NCBI GenBank assembly: GCA_937907415.1
Contig: CALCHY010000048.1
Span: 62,001-126,000 of the forward strand
Source of the DNA: an uncultured Trueperaceae bacterium
Lineage (GTDB): Bacteria; Deinococcota; Deinococci; Deinococcales; Trueperaceae
DNA length: 64,000 nucleotides
Reading direction: 5' to 3'
Below, piece by piece: positions 54,209-62,951 of the stretch (positions within the stretch are counted from its first letter, which is position 1; each line of letters opens with the position of its first letter). The notes below the pieces were generated by a model. That model did not search any database, was not told where the DNA came from, and was given only the letters and a program-made list of their open reading frames with translations. Made by a program: the position numbers and the translations under genes.

Positions 54209-55216
54209 ATGTCGGCTGATTCAGATGATTCCCCGAACAAGCTGCTGAAGGACTTGTACCTGCAGCGGGAGAAGCGTGGGATGTCGTTACGTGAGTTGGC
54301 TACGCGCGCGGGGTTCGCTAATCAGAGCGTTCCTTTCAAGCTCGAGCGTGAGGATGCGAACCCGACCTTGCGTTCTGTCATGCGTTACGCGGCGGGCCTG
54401 GGAGTCCGCCTGAAGGTAGAGGTTGAGTCAGTGAAGAGGATCGCGTTCTTTCAGTATGCGGGTGGGTCGTCGAAGACGAGCGTCACGCGTGATGTGGGGT
54501 ACTTGCTGAGCCGGATGGGTAAGCGGGTGCTCTTGGTGGACATGGACCCGCAGGCGTCCCTGACGAGTTGGTTGGGCATTGATAAGTACGACGTGACGCG
54601 TGAGCAGACGATCTTGCCGGTGGTGATGAATAAGGGTGTTCCGCTGCCGGAGCCGCTGAAGTTGCATGGGATGGGCTTGATTCCGTCGACGCCGGTGGTG
54701 GCTGAGGCTGAGCGGCACTTGATGGGCGGCATCGGGCCGGTGCATCGCGTGCGCGACGCCCTGGACGCCTTAGAGGGCCAGTTCGATTTTGTACTTCTCG
54801 ATTCGCCGCCAAGTCTGGGCATGCTGACGGCCGCGGCGGTCATTGCTTCTAACAGCGTGGTTGTGCCGGTGTTGGCGCACGCGAAGGGCGCCGATGGGCT
54901 CCCTACCGTGCTGGACATGATGGATGACTGGCGGCGCGCTGTTCCGAACCTGAAGATCGCTATGTTCATCCCCACGCAGGTTGGTGACACGAAGGTTCAC
55001 AAGCAGTACTTGGAGGCAATCCGCGAGCAGCTGGTCGAGGTTGCGCCCGTGTCGACCCCTCTGAAGTACCGTCCCGCCATCTACGCGAACGCTACTGAAG
55101 GCAAGGTGCCCGTGCCCGCCCTCACTCCCACCCCGAAGGACGCGCTGGCTGAACTCGAGGCGGTCACGCGCGAGCTGTTGGTTGCTCTTGGAGTGAGTGA
55201 AGATGTCCGGGCCTAG
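54209..55216 (+). CDS. parA: ParA partition ATPase with N-terminal HTH
   Basis: The 335-aa protein has an Xre-like helix-turn-helix (about 10-65, REKRGMSLRELATRAGFANQ) followed by a ParA ATPase. The P-loop is YAGGSSKTS (83-91), lacking both the signature lysine and the usual GxGKT glycine; DMDPQ (111-115) and LLDSPPSLGM are normal. The HTH suggests that ParA represses its own operon. It segregates the replicon by moving ParB-parS complexes over the nucleoid. The odd P-loop may alter ATP turnover. parB overlaps by 14 nt. Confidence 0.9.
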   Translation: MSADSDDSPNKLLKDLYLQREKRGMSLRELATRAGFANQSVPFKLEREDANPTLRSVMRYAAGLGVRLKVEVESVKRIAFFQYAGGSSKTSVTRDVGYLLSRMGKRVLLVDMDPQASLTSWLGIDKYDVTREQTILPVVMNKGVPLPEPLKLHGMGLIPSTPVVAEAERHLMGGIGPVHRVRDALDALEGQFDFVLLDSPPSLGMLTAAAVIASNSVVVPVLAHAKGADGLPTVLDMMDDWRRAVPNLKIAMFIPTQVGDTKVHKQYLEAIREQLVEVAPVSTPLKYRPAIYANATEGKVPVPALTPTPKDALAELEAVTRELLVALGVSEDVRA

Positions 55217-56300
55217 CTTGTTGGGTCGTCGGGCGGTGGTGCGGGAGTCGAGCGCGGAGGCTAAGGAAGTTGTTGGTGGCCTCCTGGGTGGGGTGTCGAA
55301 GCGCGAGCTCAGGCAGATTCCACTCAAGAGCATCCGCACTAAGCCGCAGGTGCGGCGCGAGTTCCCGGAGGAAGCGCACCGGGCGTTGGTTGAGAACATT
55401 CGCTCGCAGGGCGGGGTCATCGAGCCGGTGATCGTGAACCTGGTGCCGGGGGACGATAAGTACCTGTTGGTGGCTGGGGAGCGGCGCTTGCGCGCCTGCA
55501 AGGCGCTCATGCAGGAGTACGAGCAGGCGGGCGACTCTGCTGAGGCTGAGGCGTTCGCCTTCATCCCGGCCATCGTCTACGAGGACTTGGTCGCGGAGCA
55601 GGTTCGCGAGATGCAGCTGTCGGAGAACCTCTTGCGTGAGGACCTGACGGACTTGGAGGAGGCGCTGGCGTTGTCGGACCTGCTGGCCGTCCGCCTGGGC
55701 ATCGCGCCGGGCGAGGTCCTGGCTGTTCTGGAGTTGCTAGAGAAGCAGGCGCGAGGCGTGCGGCAGAAGGGTGATGGGCACGAGGAACAGCTGCGGGTGG
55801 TCGAGGAGGTGTTCTCGACGTTCTCGAGCATCACTTGGCGCACGTTCGTGAAGAAGCGCCAACACCTGTTCCGGCTGCCGGAAGACGTGCTGGAGGCGGT
55901 TAGGGAGGCGCGCATCACCAGCACGCAGGCGGAGCTCCTGGGTCGCCTCAAGACTACGAAGGGCGAGCCCGAAACCGAGCAAGAGATGGCGAAGATGCGC
56001 GCGAACCTGATGGAGAGCCTGGAGCGAGGGCAGATGTCGCTTGAGGAGTTGGAGCGGGCCGTGCGGGGGGTGCAGAAGAAGCCGGAGGTTTTGCAGGCGC
56101 CGGAGGTGCAGGTGGCATTGAGGGTGCGTAGGAGCCTGACCCCGAAGCGCCTGTTGTCTTTGCCGACGGAGTCGCGCTCGCGCGTGCAGGAGTTGCTTGA
56201 GGAGGTCGGTCGTCTCTTGGAGGAGGCACAGGGCGTGCCCGGCGGGCGCGCAGCCAAGAATGACCCGTCTGAGCCGGAGGCTGGGGTAACGAATGCCTAA
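55203..56300 (+). CDS. parB: ParB-family partition protein
   Basis: The 365-aa protein has the ParB N-terminal CTPase/nuclease-like domain: LRQIPLKSIRTKPQVRREF (box I-like), then NIRSQGGVIEPVIVNLVPGD, YLLVAGERRLRACKAL (GERRxRA, box II) and QLSENLLREDLTDLEEA (box III). A KorB/Spo0J-like HTH region follows. The C-terminal part is charged and helical. ATG 55203 overlaps parA; GTG 55197 is an alternative. It loads at parS, which I could not locate. A third small gene overlaps its 3' end by 8 nt. Confidence 0.92.
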   Translation: MSGPSLLGRRAVVRESSAEAKEVVGGLLGGVSKRELRQIPLKSIRTKPQVRREFPEEAHRALVENIRSQGGVIEPVIVNLVPGDDKYLLVAGERRLRACKALMQEYEQAGDSAEAEAFAFIPAIVYEDLVAEQVREMQLSENLLREDLTDLEEALALSDLLAVRLGIAPGEVLAVLELLEKQARGVRQKGDGHEEQLRVVEEVFSTFSSITWRTFVKKRQHLFRLPEDVLEAVREARITSTQAELLGRLKTTKGEPETEQEMAKMRANLMESLERGQMSLEELERAVRGVQKKPEVLQAPEVQVALRVRRSLTPKRLLSLPTESRSRVQELLEEVGRLLEEAQGVPGGRAAKNDPSEPEAGVTNA

Positions 56301-56673
56301 AGTTGAGGTTTCGGCGCTTGAAGCGGGCCGCGAGCTGGACGTGTTGGTGCACGAGCGGGTTTTTGAGCGATCGGATGAGGCCCCGCCGTATTCGACTCAG
56401 CGCAGTGTGGCGGAGTGGCTAGCGAAGGAGTACGAGTTGCGCGTCATTCCGGTGCATGGCACGGCCTCGTTTCGTACCGAGATGGATCCGCGTTCGGAGG
56501 AGGGCGCGGTGGGGTTCGCGGCCCTTCGGAGCGTGCCGCTGGTTGGTGATGGGGCGTTGGCTGATGGGCTTGAGTTTTTCGGTGGGGCGGGCAGTTTCGA
56601 GCTCGCGGTGATTGGGGCCGTGCTGGTTATTGAAGGCGTGGGGGTGGATTCACGCAAGCTCGTCCGGTACTGA
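56293..56673 (+). CDS. Phage ABA-sandwich-like protein
   Basis: The 126-aa protein begins KVEVSALEAGRELDVLVHER and has APPYSTQRSVAEWLAKEYEL, which resembles the phage ABA sandwich domain (LDxLVAE...PPYSTD...AWxV). It overlaps parB and completes the par operon. Such domains are found in phage and plasmid proteins of unknown role. The end (LVIEGVGVDSRKLVRY) is less typical. Confidence 0.6.
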   Translation: MPKVEVSALEAGRELDVLVHERVFERSDEAPPYSTQRSVAEWLAKEYELRVIPVHGTASFRTEMDPRSEEGAVGFAALRSVPLVGDGALADGLEFFGGAGSFELAVIGAVLVIEGVGVDSRKLVRY

Positions 56674-56684
56674 CTTGGTTGGTG

Positions 56685-56720
56685 CGCGCGTACAACCCTG
56701 TTTTTTGGGCCGTACGCGCG
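56685..56720. terminator. Hairpin after the par operon
   Basis: CGCGCGTAC (56685-56693) pairs with GTACGCGCG (56712-56720), with CCC/GGG inside and a T6 run in the loop. It lies between the par operon and the convergent ABC operon. Confidence 0.55.
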
Positions 56721-56770
56721 TTGGTTACTGGGAGTTGTTTGAGTCGTGGTGGTCGTGGTTCAAGTTGGGG

Positions 56771-57724
56771 TTACTCGAGGTAGCTGCCGTCGTAGTAGTC
56801 GCTTAGGTTGAACTCGGGCATGTCTCCGCCGTGGACGGCTTGTGAGATGACTAGGATATTGCGGAGTCCGTCAGCTGGGACCGTCAGGTCGGGGCTGACG
56901 GCTTGCTGTTCGACGATGATGAAGTCGTAGGCGTCTTCAACGATGTCGGCGTCAATGCCTGTGTACTCGGCGAGTATGCGGACTGATTCTTCCCGGTTCT
57001 CGGGCTCGTAAATCCAAGCTGCTGCGTCTGCGAATGCGCGGGTAACGCCGCGGGCGGCGGATGGGTTCGCTTCAGCCCACTTGGTGTTCACGATGAGGGG
57101 CGTCTCCACCCAGTAATCGGTGTAAACATCGAGCAAGTTGTAGCCTTCCCGCAGCGCCAGGATGTCGAACGGGGCGATGAGGAGGCCGCCTTCTAGTTGG
57201 CCGTTCTGGAATCCGACAAGGCGATCACGCGAGTTGGGAATCCCCACAACCTGCACTTGGTCGGGGCTCACGCCGTGCTGCAGGAGCTGGTAGAGCAGCA
57301 GTTCCGTGGTTCCACCGGTGACCGCGCCGCCTGTGATGCGTTTGCCAGCTAGTTCTTCAACGGTTTCGGTCGTGCCGATCAGACGCAGGATTGGTTTAGA
57401 CAGGATGGCGCCCGTCATGATGATGGGTGCGCCTTCATCTATTGCCCGCATGACGTTGTCGCCGAGGGCTACTCCGGCGTCAGCGCTACCAGTGGAGACC
57501 GCTTGGGCTAGCGCGGAGCTGCTTTGTGCCTGAACCGCTTTGATTTTGACGCCGTTAGCGGCGTAGAAGTCTTGATCCGCGGCAATGGCGTGAAGCCAAA
57601 GTAGGGCGCTTGGGGCGAGCGTAGCTAGCGTGACTTCTTCTAGTTGCTCTCCTTGCGCCATCACCGGCGAACCGATAATGGCCATCGCGAGTAGGGCTAT
57701 GACTGCTCTAGTGACTACTTTCAT
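56771..57724 (-). CDS. ABC transporter substrate-binding protein (NMT1/SsuA type)
   Basis: The 317-aa product has a signal peptide (VIALLAMAIIGSPVMAQ) and the NMT1/THI5-like fold: EEVTLATLAPSALLWLHAIA, VKIKAVQAQSSSALAQAVST, GSADAGVALGDNVMRAI and KRITGGAVTGGTTELLLYQL. Such proteins bind nitrate, sulfonates, taurine or thiamine and pyrimidine precursors. GGAAAGG precedes ATG 57724. It is last in the amidohydrolase-permease-ATPase operon. The linked cyclic amidohydrolase suggests a nitrogenous ring compound, such as a hydantoin or pyrimidine, as substrate; this is inferred. Confidence 0.85.
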   Translation of the reverse strand: MKVVTRAVIALLAMAIIGSPVMAQGEQLEEVTLATLAPSALLWLHAIAADQDFYAANGVKIKAVQAQSSSALAQAVSTGSADAGVALGDNVMRAIDEGAPIIMTGAILSKPILRLIGTTETVEELAGKRITGGAVTGGTTELLLYQLLQHGVSPDQVQVVGIPNSRDRLVGFQNGQLEGGLLIAPFDILALREGYNLLDVYTDYWVETPLIVNTKWAEANPSAARGVTRAFADAAAWIYEPENREESVRILAEYTGIDADIVEDAYDFIIVEQQAVSPDLTVPADGLRNILVISQAVHGGDMPEFNLSDYYDGSYLE

Positions 57725-57766
57725 GTTGACCCTTTCCTTTTCAAGCGTGAGCGTGACGGGCGCCAT

Positions 57767-58573
57767 TCAGCGCCCTGGATTAGTCACGCCCATTCCCTGA
57801 CGCACTTCTTCCTCAATCAGTCGCCAAATGTGGTCGACATATTCAAGGAAGCGGTGGGTGCGCTTGATGCTGAGTTCACGTGGGCGCGGCAGCTCGACAT
57901 CTACGATTTCCCGAATCGTTCCGGGCCTCGCGCTGAGCACCACAACCCTGTCGGACAGGTAGACGGCTTCATCAATCTGGTGCGTAACGAACAAGACGGT
58001 CTTTTTTTGGTCGCTCCAGATTCTTAGGAGTTCGGCCTGCATGATCTCGCGAGTTTGCGCGTCTAATGCCGCGAAGGGCTCATCAAGCAGGAGCACTTCA
58101 GGATCCATTGCTAGGGCTCGCGCGACGTTCGCGCGCTGCCTCATGCCGCCCGAGACTTGGTGCGGGTAGTACGACTCGAAACCGCGTAAGCCGGTGAGGT
58201 CAATTAGGGCCTGGGAGCGTGTCTTGACTTCGGTCTTGTGGACGCCGGCTAGGTCGAGTCCGTAACCGACGTTGTTTAGAACGGTTCTCCAGGGGAGCAG
58301 GTTGTCTTGCTGGAAGACGAAGGCCCGGTCGCGTCCCGGTCCGGTGACTGGCGCGCCGTTGATCCGTATTGATCCCGTGGTGGGTGTGATGAGTCCGTCT
58401 ATGATTCGCAGGAGCGTTGATTTGCCGCTTCCGCTGGCCCCGACGATGCTGACGAACTCTCCGGCCATGACTTCGAGGTTGACGTCTTGTAACGCCGTGA
58501 CGGTGCCACCATCTGGGGCCCGGAACGATCGGCCGAGCGCTTGAGTCTGCAGTGTGGGGGTTACGCCGGTCAT
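57767..58573 (-). CDS. ABC transporter ATPase (SsuB/TauB type)
   Basis: The 268-aa protein has Walker A VGASGSGKSTLLRII, Q-loop FVFQQDNLLPWRT, signature VSGGMRQRANVARAL, Walker B LLLDEPFAALD and H-loop LFVTHQIDEAVYL. It matches nitrate/sulfonate-type importers. ATG 58573 overlaps the permease stop (ATGA). Length is standard. Confidence 0.93.
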   Translation of the reverse strand: MTGVTPTLQTQALGRSFRAPDGGTVTALQDVNLEVMAGEFVSIVGASGSGKSTLLRIIDGLITPTTGSIRINGAPVTGPGRDRAFVFQQDNLLPWRTVLNNVGYGLDLAGVHKTEVKTRSQALIDLTGLRGFESYYPHQVSGGMRQRANVARALAMDPEVLLLDEPFAALDAQTREIMQAELLRIWSDQKKTVLFVTHQIDEAVYLSDRVVVLSARPGTIREIVDVELPRPRELSIKRTHRFLEYVDHIWRLIEEEVRQGMGVTNPGR

Positions 58574-59457
58574 GACTCGCGCGCCTTTCGCCAGGGCGCG
58601 AGGTGCTCTTCCCAGGCGCGCAGGGCGATGCTGCTAACCATGCCCAAGAGCGCTAGGAGGACCACGTAGCCGAGCAGGCGGGCGGTTGCGTAGGTTTGGC
58701 TGGCTGCCAGGATGACGTACCCGAAGCCCGCGAACGCGCCGAAGAACTCAGCGACGACTACCCCAACTAGGGTGCGGGTGAACGCCACCCTCATTCCACC
58801 GATGATGAATGGGATCGCGAACGGTAGCGAGACCGTTCGAAACACCTGCCACCTGGTGGCGTTGAACGAGCGGGCGGTTTCAATCAGGCCAGCGTCGGTG
58901 GATCTAAGGCCAACCTCGGTGTTGATCACGATCGGGAAGACAGCCACCAGAAGGATGATCGCTACTTTCGATTCGATGCCGAACCCGAGCCAGGCCACAA
59001 AGAGGGGCGCGAGCGCGACGATGGGGACTGAGTACGCTGCCGTGAGTAGCGGGTCCAGGACTTGTTGGATAACGCGGTTTGAGGCGATTAGCATTCCGAA
59101 CGCGACGCCGATGATTACTGAGATGGGGAACGCGATCGCAATTTCTAGCAGGGTGATGCGCGTGTGAACCCAGAGTTGTCCGTTGGTCACGTCCGTGACG
59201 AGGGCTTGGATGACTTCCGTGAAGGGGACGAGGATCAGTCGGTTGGTAATGAAGTAGCGAGCCGTTATTTCCCACGCGACAGCTGCGAATACGAAGGAGA
59301 TGATTAGCCTGAAGGCGTTTGCTGTGCGCGTGGATCCGCTGAGCCACTCACCGAACCTCGGTCGGCGAGTGGCCTGTTTTGCCCCACTGTTGGGTGGGCT
59401 CGCTCCACCCATGTCAGTCATGTCGTCCTTCAAGCCGGCAGGCGGGGCCATACTCAC
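58570..59457 (-). CDS. ABC transporter permease (SsuC/TauC type)
   Basis: The 295-aa protein has six membrane helices and the binding-protein-dependent transport motif (EVGLRSTDAGLIETARSFNA, with the EAA-like loop). ALRAWEEHLAPWRK is the cytoplasmic end. GTG 59457 overlaps the amidohydrolase stop (GTGA). It pairs with the ATPase and substrate-binding protein. Confidence 0.9.
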   Translation of the reverse strand: MSMAPPAGLKDDMTDMGGASPPNSGAKQATRRPRFGEWLSGSTRTANAFRLIISFVFAAVAWEITARYFITNRLILVPFTEVIQALVTDVTNGQLWVHTRITLLEIAIAFPISVIIGVAFGMLIASNRVIQQVLDPLLTAAYSVPIVALAPLFVAWLGFGIESKVAIILLVAVFPIVINTEVGLRSTDAGLIETARSFNATRWQVFRTVSLPFAIPFIIGGMRVAFTRTLVGVVVAEFFGAFAGFGYVILAASQTYATARLLGYVVLLALLGMVSSIALRAWEEHLAPWRKARES

Positions 59458-60869
59458 ACCGTTTGCTTTTCGTGTTCCTGTAGGTAAGAGGGCGTGTAGG
59501 CGACGGCTAGTTCGCCGTAACCGGGTGCGCCGAGAACTTCTCCGTTGAGGAACACGGTTTTGCCTCTGACGATAGTTCGGCGGGGCAGCCCTTGTACTTC
59601 AACGCCGGCGTAGGGGGTCCATCCGTTCTTGCTGAGAACCTCTTCGTCGGTGATTACCGCTTTGGCGTCCAGATCAACTAGGACTAGGTCAGCATCCGCG
59701 CCTACTTCGATTCGGCCCTTGTCGTTGAGGTCGAACAGTTCAGCAGGCCGGGTCGAGACGGCATCAACGACCCTCTCGAGGGAGATCTTGCCTTCGCTAG
59801 CCGCAGTGAGGAGCAGGCTCAGGTAGTGCTGAGCTGATGGGGTGCCTGTGTGGGCTTTCCAGCCGTCCGTCCACCCGATTTCTTTCTCTTCGCGAGTGTG
59901 TGGTGCGTGGTCGGTGGCGACGATGTCGATGGTTCCGTCGTTGAGGCCTTCCCAGAGGAAGGGGGTGTTCTTCTCGGGCACGTAGTACGAGAGCGCGTAC
60001 GAGCCGAGGCGCTCGATGTTCGACCAGTCGTTACCGAGGAAGAGCGCCCATGGGTTTATTTCCGCACTGACCCGTTGCCCTTTGCCTTTCGCCTCCCGCA
60101 GCATGTTGACGCTGCCTTCGGTTTGAACATGCAGGATGTGCAGGTGAACTCCGGTCGCTTCTTGCATGCGGAGCAGCAGGCCGATGGCGCTTTCCCAAAT
60201 GAGTCCGTCATGCGAGGCGTACGCCTTCGCGTAAGCCAAAGCGTCGCGTTCGCCGCGCTCCCAGAACGCCTCCTCGATGTGGGTCATCATCGACTGGTCG
60301 TGCGGGTGGATCATCAGGGGGATGTTGGCCGCGGCGCAGGCCTCCATGATGGCCATCAGTTTGCCGTGCTCGTGAACGCCAATGCCCGGCATGTGCGGGT
60401 AGTCGCGGCCCGTGTCCACAACCATGAAGATCTTCATGGAGGTAACGCCGGCGGCCGCCATGAGCGGGATCTGGTCAAGGTGCGTGCCGGCTGGGTTGAT
60501 GTTCCAGTCGACCACTGCCTTCTGGCGGTAAAGGTCGAACATATCGTTCAGAACGTCCCTGGTGGTGGGAGGGGGGTAGACGTTGGGCATGGCGACTGTC
60601 GTGGTGACGCCGCCCGCGGCGCACGCTCTGGTGGCCGTTTCGATGTCTTCCTTGTGCGTGAACCCAGGCTCACGGTGATGGGAGTGCGTGTCGACCACTC
60701 CCGGGAGGACGGCAAGACCGCGCGCGTCAATCTTTTCTTGGGCGTCCGGCTCGGTGCCTGGGGCGTAGATACCTACGATCTTGCCTCCTGCGATGCCGAT
60801 TGAGGCCTCGTAACGGTCTGATGCGGTTACGACCTGCCCTCCGGTTATGACGGTGTCTAGAGCTCTCAC
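59454..60869 (-). CDS. Cyclic amidohydrolase (dihydroorotase/hydantoinase/allantoinase family)
   Basis: The 471-aa enzyme has metal ligands His62 and His64 in VDTHSHHREPGF, Lys146 in TSMKIFMVV (the lysine carboxylated in this family), His188 in MIHPHDQ, His247 in HILHVQT and Asp320 in VATDHAPHT. The HREPG and AMPN motifs are dihydroorotase-like, but operon context with an NMT1-type importer points to catabolism of an imported ring amide (hydantoin, dihydropyrimidine or allantoin). The start is GTG 60869 with AGGAGG upstream. It is the first gene of the operon, divergent from the LysR regulator. Confidence 0.88.
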   Translation of the reverse strand: MRALDTVITGGQVVTASDRYEASIGIAGGKIVGIYAPGTEPDAQEKIDARGLAVLPGVVDTHSHHREPGFTHKEDIETATRACAAGGVTTTVAMPNVYPPPTTRDVLNDMFDLYRQKAVVDWNINPAGTHLDQIPLMAAAGVTSMKIFMVVDTGRDYPHMPGIGVHEHGKLMAIMEACAAANIPLMIHPHDQSMMTHIEEAFWERGERDALAYAKAYASHDGLIWESAIGLLLRMQEATGVHLHILHVQTEGSVNMLREAKGKGQRVSAEINPWALFLGNDWSNIERLGSYALSYYVPEKNTPFLWEGLNDGTIDIVATDHAPHTREEKEIGWTDGWKAHTGTPSAQHYLSLLLTAASEGKISLERVVDAVSTRPAELFDLNDKGRIEVGADADLVLVDLDAKAVITDEEVLSKNGWTPYAGVEVQGLPRRTIVRGKTVFLNGEVLGAPGYGELAVAYTPSYLQEHEKQTV

Positions 60870-60937
60870 GTGTGGGCCCTCCTATTCTTCTTTCTTGTTG
60901 CCAAGACGATAAGCCCAAGCACCCATGCGTGTCTAAT

Positions 60938-60963
60938 ATGGGATTCCCATGAGGTGATAACAT
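60938..60963. promoter_or_regulatory. LysR-type operator and divergent promoter
   Basis: The perfect 13-bp palindrome ATGGGATTCCCAT (60938-60950) lies between the divergent genes, a likely LysR regulator site. TAACAT (60958-60963) is 9 nt before the lysR ATG. A CCCATGAGGTGATAACAT stretch also resembles the shared CATG motif. Confidence 0.55.
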
Positions 60964-60972
60964 ATTCGCATC

Positions 60973-61848
60973 ATGAAACTGAGTGGGGTCCGTTCCTTCA
61001 TCGCGGTCATGGATCACGGAGGCTTCAACGCCGCCGCAGATACCCTGTCCTTAGCGCAACCGGCGCTGTCAAGAAGCGTGAAGCAACTAGAAGCCACCCT
61101 TGGGGTGCAACTAATTGAGCGCGGGCCCTGGGGAATCAAGGCGACACCCGCTGGCGAAAAGTTCTTGACCAGCGCACGCCGCATCGTCGCTGCCGTACAA
61201 GAAGCCGAAGCAACCGTTACTGGCCGCTGGAGCGAAACAATCCGTCTTGGCGCCGCAGCAACAGCCGCCGGCAGCTTCCTAGCAAAGCGCCTATCCACCT
61301 GGCTAACGCAGCACCCTAACGCCCGACTGATCATGATCGAGGCTGGGGCAAACCAGATGCCCGCCAAGATCGAGCAACGCGAGTGCGACTTCGGCATCGT
61401 CGCCGGCCCAGTGGCTGTACAATTCAACCACCGCTTCGTCACGGAAGTAACGGTCCAAGCTCTCCTGCCACCCGGACACCCCCTGAACACCAGCACCGCA
61501 CCTGATACGCCGCTGCCCATTCAGGAGCTGCACCGACATCCCGTCGTGCTCAACAGCGACGATTTCTTGTCAACACAGCTCTTCCGGACCGCCTGCTACT
61601 TAGCTCGAGCTGAGCCGGACGTGGTTTATCAATGCAGTGTGGGTCAGACGCTCGCGGCGCTGGCTGAAAGTGGCCTGGGAGTCGCGATAATGGGCGACTC
61701 AGTCGACCTGCGGGGATTCGATCTTCAAAGGAGGCCTATCGCGGGTCCAGATGGGACGCTTTTGGCCTTCGCCCTTCACATCGCTTGGCTCAGGGACAGG
61801 GAACCGTCGAGTACTGGCGCTTCACTGATTGAGGCGCTGGCCGTCTGA
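60973..61848 (+). CDS. LysR-family transcriptional regulator
   Basis: The 291-aa protein has an N-terminal winged HTH (MKLSGVRSFIAVMDHGGFNA, then AADTLSLAQPALSRSVKQLE) and a LysR substrate domain (TIRLGAAATAAGSFLAKRLS, ECDFGIVAGP, LAESGLGVAIMGDSV). It is divergent from the amidohydrolase-ABC operon and most likely activates it in response to the imported compound. Length is normal. Confidence 0.92.
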   Translation: MKLSGVRSFIAVMDHGGFNAAADTLSLAQPALSRSVKQLEATLGVQLIERGPWGIKATPAGEKFLTSARRIVAAVQEAEATVTGRWSETIRLGAAATAAGSFLAKRLSTWLTQHPNARLIMIEAGANQMPAKIEQRECDFGIVAGPVAVQFNHRFVTEVTVQALLPPGHPLNTSTAPDTPLPIQELHRHPVVLNSDDFLSTQLFRTACYLARAEPDVVYQCSVGQTLAALAESGLGVAIMGDSVDLRGFDLQRRPIAGPDGTLLAFALHIAWLRDREPSSTGASLIEALAV

Positions 61849-61884
61849 AGGGCGCTGTGGGCAACCGGAAGGCGCCAACTTGCC

Positions 61885-62400
61885 TTAAGGGGCCCTGCGA
61901 CTCCTGACGGCCCAGTCGGCTCGCGGGTCGTGAAGGTCGTGTTGGTGCACGCCGCCTGGGAAGCCGCCTTGGAGTCCTAGGTACTGTTTTTGGTAGGTGG
62001 GGTCGGGGTGCGCCCAGGGGTGAATGTAGTGGACTGCGTGGACGCCGACTTGGATGAGTTCTTTGCTGCAGCCGAAGCAGGGGCGCATTGTTGAGTAGCA
62101 GGTTGCGCCGGTGACGCTGATTCCGAACTTGGAGGCCATGAGAATGGCGTTCTGCTCGGCGTGTAGGCATACGCAGAGGTCGTAGTCGGAGCCGGAAGGG
62201 TACTTCTCTGGGTGGTTGCACCTGTGGCAGCCGCCTTCGTCGCAGTTCGGCGTGCCGGCCGGAGTGCCGTTGTAGCCGGTGGCGATAATGTGGCGGTCGC
62301 GCACGAGGATGGCGCCAACGCGATTACCGGCGCAACAGGCGCGCTCGCGGACGGCGAGGGCGATGCCGAGGAAGTATTGGTCTAGGGTTGGGCGGTGCAC
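61885..62400 (-). CDS. Deoxycytidylate deaminase family protein
   Basis: The 171-aa protein has the zinc deaminase motifs HAEQNAI (His80, Glu82) and RPCFGC (Cys108, Cys111), plus the dCMP-deaminase insert GYNGTPAGTPNCDEGGC with extra Cys/His for a second zinc. It likely makes dUMP from dCMP for thymidylate synthesis, or is ComEB-like. It starts at ATG 62400, 4 nt after the RNase H stop, so both genes form an operon. Confidence 0.88.
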   Translation of the reverse strand: MHRPTLDQYFLGIALAVRERACCAGNRVGAILVRDRHIIATGYNGTPAGTPNCDEGGCHRCNHPEKYPSGSDYDLCVCLHAEQNAILMASKFGISVTGATCYSTMRPCFGCSKELIQVGVHAVHYIHPWAHPDPTYQKQYLGLQGGFPGGVHQHDLHDPRADWAVRSRRAP

Positions 62401-62404
62401 GGGG

Positions 62405-62920
62405 TTAAGCGTAGCGCCTGTCGGGGTCGCTGCGGCGCTTTCGTTTATTGCGATGGTAGCTGCGTCCGCGCCTGGTGGGGTTGCGGCCTTGGCGGCGGGA
62501 ACGTCCGGCGTAGTCGTCGGGTCGCGCTAGGCGGGCGGGTAAGTCCGCGTTGTTGTCGTTGCGGTCGAGGTGTACGGCGTGGACTTCTTGGAAGCCTTTG
62601 AGGAGTTCGCGCATTCGGTTTCTGGTGCCGTGGGGGAAGCGCGCGTGGCCGTTCACCGCGTCGGTCAAGCTTTGGTTGTCGCCATAGACGATTAGGTGCG
62701 TGATGTGGTGTTCGGCGGCGAGCTCGAGTCCGATCTTGAGGGCGTGGACTTCGGCTTCGCTGCTTTTGTTGGTGGTGAGGGCTTCCATGGTGCTTGCGCG
62801 GGTGCCGTCGGGGAGTTTGAGGATGGCGGCGGCGCCGGCCTGGTGGGTTTTTTGGTCGCAGCTGCCGTCGATGGTGAGGGTGGCGGGCGCTTCGTGCGTG
62901 TGGTGGAGGGTGGCGCGCAT
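62405..62920 (-). CDS. RNase HI-like protein
   Basis: The 171-aa protein has the acidic residues of RNase HI: Asp18 (LTIDGSCDQ), Glu55 (SSEAEVHAL), Asp81 (VYGDNQSL) and Asp126 (NNADLPARLA). A basic tail of about 35 residues (RSRRQGRNPTRRGRSYHRNK...) follows and may bind RNA or DNA. It would degrade RNA in RNA-DNA hybrids. GGAAAGGA lies before ATG 62920. Confidence 0.85.
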   Translation of the reverse strand: MRATLHHTHEAPATLTIDGSCDQKTHQAGAAAILKLPDGTRASTMEALTTNKSSEAEVHALKIGLELAAEHHITHLIVYGDNQSLTDAVNGHARFPHGTRNRMRELLKGFQEVHAVHLDRNDNNADLPARLARPDDYAGRSRRQGRNPTRRGRSYHRNKRKRRSDPDRRYA

Positions 62921-62951
62921 TTGGTCCTTTCCGTGGTTTTGGGTTGTTTCT

